Part shown: piece by piece, positions 6,810 to 13,572 of the stretch | How the letters are laid out: each line of letters starts with the position of its first letter | Numbering within the stretch: position 1 is the stretch's first letter | The notes under the pieces: generated by a model | Told to the model about the DNA's origin: nothing | The model's database searches: none | Seen by the model: the letters and a program-made list of their open reading frames with translations, nothing else | IMG/VR virus record: IMGVR_UViG_3300020192_000016 | Span: 1 to 48,626 of that record | Reading direction: 5' to 3' (one strand) | From: a virus | Length of the DNA stretch: 48,626 bases | Made by a program: the position numbers and the translations under genes

Positions 6810-8800
6810 ATCTAATTGATTTCATTTTTGATTTTGAAACCCGTAGCAGAATTCACTTAAGAAATCAGGGGGTCGTGGTTTATGCCACGGACCCCTCAAC
6901 CGAAGCCACTTTACTCACCTACTGTTTTGGAAGAACTGGCCATATCAAGGTATGGAGAAAAGGCAATCCCATACCTCTTGACATTCTGGACGTGGCATAT
7001 AACCCAGAGAAGTATAGATTCGTAGCTCAAAACATAGCGTTTGATTATCTCATTTGGACAATATCTTTTGCTAGATTAATCCCAAGGCTTAGAAAACCAG
7101 AAATTGAGCGCATAGAAGATCTAATGGGATTGTCCTGCAATTTTAGAACTGGTGCTTCCCTCGAATCAATAGCAGCAATGCTCAACCTAAACTTATCTAA
7201 AGATAAGCTAGGGCGACAGTTGATGCTAAAGTCTTGTTCACCAAGGTCTAATGGGGAATTCTATGAGCTAACAGAGGAAGAGTACGGACACTTCGAGAGG
7301 TATGGTAAGATGGATACGCAGATTTTGCGTGAAGCATATTACCGTCTGCCTTCTCTACCTGAAGGCGAAAGATGGGCATGGGAGTGGACGTTTAAAAGAA
7401 ACCTTCGAGGTATTCGCATTGATGAGAATCTCTTAGCGGAACTAATCTCAATAGTGGAAGAGGCAATGCCAAAAGCCGTCGAAGAGTTTAATTTTCTTGT
7501 TGGGTATAAGTGCAAGATTGGTTCGCCCACTACTTGCAAAGCTTTCTTTGAGCAGTACTACCCAGGTATCACAGGTATGGGCGCGGATATTGTGAGAGAT
7601 ATGTTGGTATCTGGCCATGAAGTACCGTGGCAAGTTAAGAGAGCACTCGAAATTAAATCCCTTGTAGGTTCAACTTCAATTGCAAAATTAAAAACAGCAC
7701 AACTACAAAAATATTCTGGGCGCATATATGCAATTCTTGCTTTTAGCTTTGCCCAAACAAAGCGTTGGGCCGGTAGAGGGATTCAAATACATAACTTCCC
7801 TAGAGTGGATAACAAGAAATCAGACCCCCTAGACTTCGATATGGATGTCCATGACCTCGCATCCGTTATACGACAAAAAAGGGCAAACCTTAAAGACCCA
7901 ATAGGATTTGTGAAAAACCTACTTCGAAGGATATGGATACCGTCAGAAGGTAAAACATTTTACTGTGGAGACTTCGCAAAAGTTGAACCCACTGTTTTAT
8001 TTTGGCTAACCGGAATGGGTACTATACCCAGTAAGTGGTATGAGGAAATGGCAGCAGAAATCTATGGCAAGCGCATTGATGAGATAGGTAAAGAATCAGA
8101 AGAAAGACAAATTGGTAAGATGGCAAACTTATCCTGTCAGTATGGCACTGGATGGGAAGGCTTTAGAGATGCAGTTAAAAAAGATACCGGCATAGTGCTT
8201 TCTGAAGAAATGGCAAAGCAAGTTATAAATGCATACCGTAGAAAAAACTCTTTAGTTGTAAATTTTTGGGATGATCTAGCTAAGTCATTTAGAAGGGCCA
8301 TTTACGGGGAAACTACAAAGCTAAGTAACGGCATGATTTATGTTATGCCTATGCCCTCCCCATGGAAAGGTGTTCAAATACGATTACCGTCGGGGAACTA
8401 TCTTTATTACCACAAGGCAAGAGAATCAATTCAAGAATATCAAGAAGAGATTTCTGAAATAAGAAATGGTGAGACATACACGTACACAGTAACTAGAACC
8501 CGAAAAGCATTGTCATACCTGGCCGATCAAGGTGCAGGTAGAGTTGCATGGGACTATGTGTATGGTGGTAAATTGACCGAGAATGTTGTTTCAACAACAA
8601 GCCGAGACATACTTATCCCATCGATGTTCAGGCTAGAGAGGGCCGGATTTGACGTTTTAAATTCTGTCCATGACGAGATATGGGCAGAAGCAGAAAGCGG
8701 GAGAGAAGAAGAATTTAAACGCCTGATGTGCATACAACCTTCATGGTGTGACATGGACATTAGTGCAGAAGTAAAATCGGGGAAGAGGTATTTAAAATGA
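6806..8800 (+). CDS. Family A DNA polymerase with 3'-5' exonuclease
   Basis: 664-residue replicative polymerase. The proofreading domain carries Asp9 and Glu11 (FDFET), Asp80 (after the NIAF segment) and Asp170 (YGKMD). The polymerase domain carries motif A with Asp389 (GDFAKVEP), motif B with Arg434, Lys438 and Tyr446-Gly447 (RQIGKMANLSCQYG), and motif C His622-Asp623-Glu624. All catalytic positions appear intact. There is no 5'-3' exonuclease domain, as is usual for phage enzymes of this size. The start is GTG, coupled to the upstream stop. It presumably works with the primase/helicase at 9516 and the DUF2815 protein. Confidence 0.95.
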   Translation: MNLIDFIFDFETRSRIHLRNQGVVVYATDPSTEATLLTYCFGRTGHIKVWRKGNPIPLDILDVAYNPEKYRFVAQNIAFDYLIWTISFARLIPRLRKPEIERIEDLMGLSCNFRTGASLESIAAMLNLNLSKDKLGRQLMLKSCSPRSNGEFYELTEEEYGHFERYGKMDTQILREAYYRLPSLPEGERWAWEWTFKRNLRGIRIDENLLAELISIVEEAMPKAVEEFNFLVGYKCKIGSPTTCKAFFEQYYPGITGMGADIVRDMLVSGHEVPWQVKRALEIKSLVGSTSIAKLKTAQLQKYSGRIYAILAFSFAQTKRWAGRGIQIHNFPRVDNKKSDPLDFDMDVHDLASVIRQKRANLKDPIGFVKNLLRRIWIPSEGKTFYCGDFAKVEPTVLFWLTGMGTIPSKWYEEMAAEIYGKRIDEIGKESEERQIGKMANLSCQYGTGWEGFRDAVKKDTGIVLSEEMAKQVINAYRRKNSLVVNFWDDLAKSFRRAIYGETTKLSNGMIYVMPMPSPWKGVQIRLPSGNYLYYHKARESIQEYQEEISEIRNGETYTYTVTRTRKALSYLADQGAGRVAWDYVYGGKLTENVVSTTSRDILIPSMFRLERAGFDVLNSVHDEIWAEAESGREEEFKRLMCIQPSWCDMDISAEVKSGKRYLK

Positions 8801-9063
8801 CACGGCATGAACAAGAAATTTTTTACTCAAAGGTTGCTAGGGCATTGACCGAAGCAAGAAAAAACGCAAGCATGGACATCCCCAGGTTAGTAAAACTATC
8901 AGGGGAACAATACAAAACTATTCAAAGTATTGAATCAGGTAAAGGGTGCTCATTCCATCACATAGTTTGGATGAGAAGTATTTTTAACATTGATGTTAAC
9001 AGCATTTTCATGGATTTAGAGGGAAACAATGACAAAAAAGAAATTAAAGACAGTCTTATCTAA
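8797..9063 (+). CDS. Small XRE-like helix-turn-helix protein
   Basis: 88-residue protein. The central part (about 15-65) has the spacing of an XRE/Cro-type helix-turn-helix: an amphipathic helix, then SMDIPRLVKLSG and a recognition-like helix ending in IESGKG. The ATG overlaps the polymerase stop (ATGA). Its last 35 bases overlap the next gene. It may be a transcriptional regulator embedded in the replication operon. There is no partner integrase or repressor region, so a lysogeny role is not supported. Confidence 0.7.
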   Translation: MTRHEQEIFYSKVARALTEARKNASMDIPRLVKLSGEQYKTIQSIESGKGCSFHHIVWMRSIFNIDVNSIFMDLEGNNDKKEIKDSLI

Positions 9064-9496
9064 GAAAAAGCCCAGAGTTAATGGTATTAATAAAGGAAAG
9101 AGCTATGAGAGAGAAGTCGCGAATGAGATTGGACACATATTTCCTCAAGCGCAAAGAAACCTAGAATATCAGGCCGGTGATTTACAAGGGCATGACATTT
9201 CGGGGACCGATAGATTTAAAATACAGTGCAAGTTTCGTCAAAACTATGTGCCAATTAATACAATTAGAGAAGTTGAATTAAAAAACATCGGTGATATTCC
9301 AGTTCTTGTAACGAAGGGTAATCACCGTGAGGCCATGGCCGTACTTCCGTGGAAGAAGTTTGTCACCCTTCTAGAAATTGTGTACGGCCTTGAGCTTCCT
9401 TTCCCTCTACCTACGGATTTATATCATAATCCCTTAGAGGAATTTGGAATTAGGAGAAAAAGTATTAGTTTTAATAATTTAGATTCATTAATTTAA
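9029..9496 (+). CDS. PD-(D/E)XK endonuclease, Holliday-junction-resolvase-like
   Basis: 155-residue basic protein. The pattern NKGKSYEREV (Glu27/Glu29), then GHDISG (Asp56), then Q-C-K at 66-68, fits the PD-(D/E)XK nuclease fold of archaeal-type Holliday junction resolvases. The last motif has Gln in place of the usual Glu/Asp, a substitution known in some family members. It starts within the HTH gene at an ATG preceded by GAGGG. In a recombination/replication block, a junction-resolving or branch-trimming role before packaging is likely, but substrate specificity is inferred. Confidence 0.75.
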   Translation: MTKKKLKTVLSKKKPRVNGINKGKSYEREVANEIGHIFPQAQRNLEYQAGDLQGHDISGTDRFKIQCKFRQNYVPINTIREVELKNIGDIPVLVTKGNHREAMAVLPWKKFVTLLEIVYGLELPFPLPTDLYHNPLEEFGIRRKSISFNNLDSLI

Positions 9497-9515
9497 ACTG
9501 CCAAAGGTGACACTC

Positions 9516-11600
9516 ATGCAGGACATTCAAGCAATACGTTTTGTGAACGGTACTAAGATTACTCACGACTATGAAGGTAAAGGCATTAATAGCTATAGCT
9601 ATTCGCACCTATGTAACCTTGGCGTTCCTTCGATAGGTATTCCAGCGAAGCAAAATAGATTCTTAATCATCGATGTTGATGTAGTTTCTACTCAGCATAA
9701 GCATGATGGCCGTGAATGGTGGTGGAACTTTCTAACAGAAAATGGGATACCCACAACATACGCAGTAAAAACTCCTAGCGGTGGATTTCATTTCTATTAC
9801 AAAATCCCAGAGTCAGTTAATGTTGACACGTTTTCACCTCCAGGGAAACTTGCCGATGGAGTAGATGTTAAGTGGAATGGTTGGGTAGGAAGCCCTCCAA
9901 CAGCAGGCTACACAAAAATATCAAGGGATATTTACGATATGGAATTTGCTCCTCCATCGCTAATGATGGAGCTTGCTAGAAAAGCTAATAGCAAAGAAGT
10001 TAAAACCTTCGACTATGGTAATTCCCCCAAGCCGCTAAACTTGTACAAAGACTTTTCTAAGGAGCAGATAGCGCATATTAGGAAAGGGATTCAATGGATA
10101 CAACAAAACGCAACATTAAGCAGAGAAGAATGGCGTAATGGTATCTTTGCACTTAGGTCAGGGATTAGTGACCTAACGCTATTGGAAGAGCTTGTACATA
10201 AGTGGTCTAATAATAAGGCATATAAACCAGGAGATGAACAACTAGCTTTTGGTATGGCAATGGATGCGGATAGGCATGGATCTATAGGGCCAGGGACTAT
10301 TATCTCGATCATTAAAGAAACTCAACAAAAAGCTGGAGCAATCGAAGCGGTTACGAATGACACCTATATCGAAACGATAGAAAAAGCAAAAGTAAAAACA
10401 ACCATTAATAAGGATGGAACTCAAAAAGTTGAACCCTCCGAAACAAATGCCGCTGCTTTATTAGGTGCTTTATTTCCCAAAGAAATCTTATACCAAGATG
10501 CTAGAAGAAGGATGTACGTTTTTAGAGGTAAACCACAAAGCGACACAGACCTAGTTAATAAAATCATTCCATACATACAGAGTTCCTCCACTGGCCTTGG
10601 GATGGAAAAATTCAGAGGTCCCTCAATTGCAAAAGGTCTTGATATTCTCATGGCCTCAAGACAGATTGACCCCCACGTCGAATATCTTAAGGGAGTAATA
10701 TGGGATGGCAAAAAAAGGATAGCAAACTTTTTTGAGCAATATCTTGGAGTACAGGATTCAGAATATATTAGAATTGTAAGTACTAACTTTTGGACCTCCC
10801 TGGCCGCGAGAGGTTTAGTTCCTGGTAGTAAAGTAGATTCAATCGTAGTCATAGAAGGTCATGAAGGTATTGCAAAGTCCTCTTTGATAGAGGCAATTGG
10901 TGGTGAGTACACTTTTGCCCCGTCAAAACGGGACGCATTTAGGGACTTGGAAAGCCTAAGGTCTATGCACCAATCAATCATAGTAGAACTCCCAGAAATG
11001 CTAGGAGTGGTCGGAGAGCAATCCGAAATCGTTAAAGGCTTCCTCTCAAGCCCCTTCGACTATATGAGAGATCTTTTTGCTAAGGTCTCTACTAACAGGA
11101 AGAGAGGTTTTATTCTGGTAGGCACAACGAATTCCTATAAATATCTCACTGCCTCAATGGGACAAAGAAGATTCTGGCCAGTGAAAATTCCAAGGCACGT
11201 TAGGTCTATAAATATTGGAAAGCTCAAGTCCGAAAGAGATCAGCTTTTTGCCGAGGCCGTTCAGATGTTTAATGATGGACATCCATATTGGTACATGCCG
11301 GAAAATCTTCTAGATGCAATAGTGGAAACTAGAGTTGTTCACGAACCCCTTGTGGCACCAATAAGAGATATGCTGCTAACACTTCCCTCTATTTTTACAA
11401 ACACCGACGTTTATAAAAGATTAGAATCAAATGCGATTATTCCCAGAGGTATGTCTGCATCGATAATATCAAGAATTGAGCACTCTCTTAAAAGGTCAGG
11501 ATGCGAATATATAGAAGACGGTTTTGGCAAAGATCACTGGAAGCGTATAGAGGAAGTTATGCCTGAAAATGAGATGATCGAAATGGATAGATTGATTTAA
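9516..11600 (+). CDS. Primase-polymerase / VapE-like helicase
   Basis: 694-residue two-domain replication protein. The N-terminal primase-polymerase-like domain shows D53-V-D55, then SGGFH with His92, then a GVDVKWNG segment. The C-terminal SF3/VapE-type ATPase shows a Walker A-like GHEGIAKSS (Lys454), Walker B-like IIVELPEM and sensor GTTN, followed by QRRFWPV. It should prime and unwind DNA for the family A polymerase. A GTG nine bases upstream (9507) is in frame, but the AAAGG site is correctly spaced only for the ATG used here. It is the last rightward gene before the convergent arm. Confidence 0.9.
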   Translation: MQDIQAIRFVNGTKITHDYEGKGINSYSYSHLCNLGVPSIGIPAKQNRFLIIDVDVVSTQHKHDGREWWWNFLTENGIPTTYAVKTPSGGFHFYYKIPESVNVDTFSPPGKLADGVDVKWNGWVGSPPTAGYTKISRDIYDMEFAPPSLMMELARKANSKEVKTFDYGNSPKPLNLYKDFSKEQIAHIRKGIQWIQQNATLSREEWRNGIFALRSGISDLTLLEELVHKWSNNKAYKPGDEQLAFGMAMDADRHGSIGPGTIISIIKETQQKAGAIEAVTNDTYIETIEKAKVKTTINKDGTQKVEPSETNAAALLGALFPKEILYQDARRRMYVFRGKPQSDTDLVNKIIPYIQSSSTGLGMEKFRGPSIAKGLDILMASRQIDPHVEYLKGVIWDGKKRIANFFEQYLGVQDSEYIRIVSTNFWTSLAARGLVPGSKVDSIVVIEGHEGIAKSSLIEAIGGEYTFAPSKRDAFRDLESLRSMHQSIIVELPEMLGVVGEQSEIVKGFLSSPFDYMRDLFAKVSTNRKRGFILVGTTNSYKYLTASMGQRRFWPVKIPRHVRSINIGKLKSERDQLFAEAVQMFNDGHPYWYMPENLLDAIVETRVVHEPLVAPIRDMLLTLPSIFTNTDVYKRLESNAIIPRGMSASIISRIEHSLKRSGCEYIEDGFGKDHWKRIEEVMPENEMIEMDRLI

Positions 11601-11871
11601 GGACAGGGTATTGATTGATTTAACGACCGAGGATAGACAGTAGCAATTAACTTTGAGGGAAACTTCTAGATTGTATACCCCCGGTCACTTGGGACTTTAC
11701 TAATAAGATTTCGAAGTGACAATAGTATATGTAAGATAAATTACCAACTAGCAGGCAAGTCCTGCCAAGGGTTTTTTGACATGAATTACGTACCAGTCTA
11801 GGGTGTGCCCGTAAGTCAAAAGCGGACTCCTTTAAGCTTGTCCGATGGCGCAAGTAAACTCTAGACGGCCA
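11601..11871. other. Convergent intergenic region, 271 bases
   Basis: The rightward replication block and the leftward late block meet here. No convincing gene is seen; a 68-codon leftward frame has no ribosome-binding site and no family resemblance. There is a 7-bp inverted repeat (GTCACTT at 11684, AAGTGAC at 11714) and a possible terminator at 11751-11777. A GAGGG site near 11655 has no usable start after it. A structured RNA is possible but unproven. Confidence 0.5.
11751..11777 (+). terminator. Candidate rho-independent terminator of the rightward block
   Basis: GCAGG (11751-11755) pairs with CCTGC (11761-11765) across a 5-base loop, and a run of six T residues lies at 11772-11777. The stem is short and six bases separate it from the T run, so strength is doubtful. 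Its position between convergent operons is right. Confidence 0.4.
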
Positions 11872-12279
11872 TCACCTTTTACACTGGAAATGTAGGTGCT
11901 CTGTCTTGACCACCTTACCACCCCGAACTATCGAAGGTTCGAATATTACCTCTCTCTCACTTCCATCAGAAAAAGATATAGCACCAATGCTTAAGTGCTC
12001 ATTGATTACACCAACCAAAAAAGTTATATCCTCAGTAGACCACCCTCTTACGCTTATATCAAACGCTCTGCCCTCAGAGTGGGTTTTAGATACCGAAATT
12101 CCCTTAATCCCAGGTCGGATAATCGAAGTAAAGACAATGGGCAAACCGTAGGTATCACAATGGGACATGAGATAATCAGCGATGGTCAGAAGATGTGGAC
12201 TAACTTTATCCCAGTCGCCACTATCCACCCCGTCTTTATGCACATAAGTTTTAAGCATCGATATAGTTTGAGATTTCAT
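11872..12279 (-). CDS. Endolysin, M15 zinc peptidase
   Basis: 135-residue single-domain peptidoglycan peptidase of the M15 family (phage T5 endolysin type). SKTHSEGRAFD gives His67 and Asp74, and the C-terminal TEHLHF gives Glu127 and His130; these are the expected zinc ligands and general base. It would cut peptide cross-links at lysis. It has no signal peptide, so it needs a holin for release. AAGGC precedes the ATG, which overlaps the stop of the preceding 44-residue gene. It is the last gene of the leftward lysis cassette. Confidence 0.9.
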   Translation of the reverse strand: MKSQTISMLKTYVHKDGVDSGDWDKVSPHLLTIADYLMSHCDTYGLPIVFTSIIRPGIKGISVSKTHSEGRAFDISVRGWSTEDITFLVGVINEHLSIGAISFSDGSEREVIFEPSIVRGGKVVKTEHLHFQCKR

Positions 12280-12410
12280 TTCTTGCCTTCTAGCTTTTTA
12301 AGGACACTTTGCCATAACCGTTTTTCTTTATCCGTCTTTGAGTTGAAAATGTTTTGGTGAATTCTATCTAAGCTAATGGCCTTCGGTCTCTTTAGCTTCT
12401 TACCGTTCAT
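12276..12410 (-). CDS. 44-residue basic protein coupled to the endolysin
   Basis: A short gene starting at ATG inside the end of the lipoprotein gene (11-base overlap), with its TGA overlapping the endolysin ATG. The product is very basic (more than a quarter Lys/Arg), with a helical-looking C-terminal half. Overlap at both ends argues for real translation, possibly only as a coupling peptide that delivers ribosomes to the endolysin start. Function unknown. Confidence 0.6.
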   Translation of the reverse strand: MNGKKLKRPKAISLDRIHQNIFNSKTDKEKRLWQSVLKKLEGKK

Positions 12411-12714
12411 CTTGGAGTACCGCGTGGTCTATACTCTTAAGAAGATTAGCTTTATCCTGATTAGATATTTTCAGGAATTGAACAAACCTTCGAAGCTCTG
12501 TCCACTTACTCTTCGACATACAAGCAAACTCTGAAAACTTTGGTTCATAACAATAAACTATAGTTTCATCTTCACTTACAATGGCTTCGATATAATGGTT
12601 TGCACGATGGGCATTAGGGTCAAACTTGGGTCGGTTAGTAACACAACTGCTACTTACGAAAGCTATCGTTAATATCTTTAGCAGCCTGGGCAGTCTCTTT
12701 AACGGTTTGTACAT
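12400..12714 (-). CDS. Lysis-cassette lipoprotein, possible outer-membrane spanin
   Basis: 104-residue protein. A basic N-terminus (Lys/Arg) is followed by a hydrophobic stretch and a lipobox-like SSSC with Cys24, so export and lipidation are likely although the -3 residue is not ideal. The ATG at 12714 has AAGGGA at correct spacing and is preferred over an in-frame TTG at 12741. Its first 65 bases overlap the preceding short membrane gene, reminiscent of overlapping Rz/Rz1 spanin pairs. The mature part is charged, not Pro-rich as in classic Rz1, so the spanin call rests on position and lipidation. Confidence 0.65.
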   Translation of the reverse strand: MYKPLKRLPRLLKILTIAFVSSSCVTNRPKFDPNAHRANHYIEAIVSEDETIVYCYEPKFSEFACMSKSKWTELRRFVQFLKISNQDKANLLKSIDHAVLQDER

Positions 12715-12862
12715 TTGCAAATCCCTTGTCAAGCCTTTCAATCCCTAGCCGAATATCTTTTTCTGTAATCCCTAACTTGACTCTCTTGTCAATAACCTGC
12801 ACGAACTGAACCACATACTTAAAATTCTGTAGTATGAGCATTATTATTGACCCGAAATTCAT
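12650..12862 (-). CDS. Small membrane-anchored helical protein, possible inner-membrane spanin
   Basis: 70-residue protein with a hydrophobic N-terminal segment (about residues 5-23) and a long charged amphipathic helix after it. Its start lies two bases after the stop of the holin-like gene. Its end overlaps the lipoprotein gene by 65 bases in another frame. That membrane anchor plus periplasmic helix paired with an overlapping lipoprotein matches i-spanin/o-spanin organisation, but it is short for an i-spanin (usually over 100 residues). The ribosome-binding site is weak. Confidence 0.55.
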   Translation of the reverse strand: MNFGSIIMLILQNFKYVVQFVQVIDKRVKLGITEKDIRLGIERLDKGFANVQTVKETAQAAKDINDSFRK

Positions 12863-12864
12863 GA

Positions 12865-13029
12865 TTACTTCTTAGAAAACTTACTAAGGAATTCAATTAT
12901 TCCCTTAAGAGCTTTCTCTGGTTGCTCACCAGGAATGACCAAAGCAATTGCCATAACTGCAGTAAGTAGGGCCACAAGAAGCGTTATGTACATCGGCAAA
13001 TCTTCAATTATCTTTAAAAAAACTTCCAT
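12865..13029 (-). CDS. 54-residue holin-like membrane protein
   Basis: Short gene with a clear GGAG site five bases before ATG. A short amphipathic N-terminus is followed by one strong transmembrane helix (about residues 13-32: Leu, Val, Ala, Thr, Met), then VIPGEQPEKA and a basic helical tail. Size, single membrane span and location upstream of the endolysin fit a small phage holin. A role other than pore formation cannot be excluded. Confidence 0.65.
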   Translation of the reverse strand: MEVFLKIIEDLPMYITLLVALLTAVMAIALVIPGEQPEKALKGIIEFLSKFSKK

Positions 13030-13100
13030 ATAAACTCCATGTTATGTACCACTCACTATTCCATATTCTACGATATTCAAAATAGAAGTCAAGTGGTGCG

Positions 13101-13277
13101 TTATGAAAAAATCTTGTTAAAAATAAATGAGGATACGGAACCTATAATTGCCCCGAAGGTTGCCACCTTAATCTTAAGGGTAAGCATCTCCTCCTGTATT
13201 CTCTTAACGTCGGCCTTAATTTCTTTAAGCTCTGCCATTAAGAAATACCTCCACTCCCTATCGTTATCTATGTCCAT
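13101..13277 (-). CDS. XhlA-like membrane protein
   Basis: 58-residue protein with AAGGAG perfectly spaced before ATG. It has an acidic N-terminus, a coiled-coil-like charged helix (about 8-36) and a C-terminal transmembrane segment beginning KVATFGAIIG and ending in NKIF. This order is typical of phage XhlA-type proteins that assist holins at the membrane. It is the second candidate holin component in the cassette. Confidence 0.65.
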   Translation of the reverse strand: MDIDNDREWRYFLMAELKEIKADVKRIQEEMLTLKIKVATFGAIIGSVSSFIFNKIFS

Positions 13278-13288
13278 AAAAAACTCCT

Positions 13289-13570
13289 TTAAGAGACTTT
13301 ATAAAGCATGTTGTGCTGGTTATCCCACGCCTCTTTCTCATAGTTAATATGCATATAAGCATCGAAGTGGGAAAACCCCGAACATCGATGCTTATAGTAT
13401 TCCCTAAAGTATCTGTAATAAAAAGCAAAACACCCATCACGTTTAATTTGATCTAGATGAATCCGCTCATGATTCACAAGAACCATGGATGGGTTTTTAT
13501 CAACGTATAACACCCATTTCCAGAGTGTTATACCATTGATGTTAAAAAGTTTAAGCCAGGGTGCGTACAT
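13289..13570 (-). CDS. Small zincin-like protein with HExxH motif
   Basis: 93-residue protein (100 if an in-frame GTG at 13591 inside the fibre gene is used). It contains VNHERIHLDQ, an exact HExxH zinc-peptidase motif, followed 40-odd residues later by YEKEAW, whose Glu could be the third zinc ligand. Aromatic-rich flanks suggest membrane contact, but no signal peptide is seen. Similar tiny HExxH proteins of unknown role occur in bacteria. It lies between the exported fibre gene and the lysis genes; it could process the fibre or a host envelope protein, which is inference. Confidence 0.65.
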   Translation of the reverse strand: MYAPWLKLFNINGITLWKWVLYVDKNPSMVLVNHERIHLDQIKRDGCFAFYYRYFREYYKHRCSGFSHFDAYMHINYEKEAWDNQHNMLYKVS

Positions 13571-13572
13571 GC

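Noticed and set aside
8797-9063. Lysogeny repressor
   Set aside because: The HTH gene is embedded in the replication operon, and no integrase, excisionase or divergent repressor-operator region accompanies it.
9507-9515. GTG start for the primase/helicase
   Set aside because: The AAAGG site overlaps that GTG and is correctly spaced for the ATG at 9516.
11647-11853. 68-codon leftward frame in the convergent region
   Set aside because: No ribosome-binding site, no coupling to neighbours, and covers inverted repeats and a likely terminator.
11930-11955. tRNA T-loop-like GGTTCGAAT
   Set aside because: It lies inside the endolysin coding sequence and no cloverleaf can be drawn around it.
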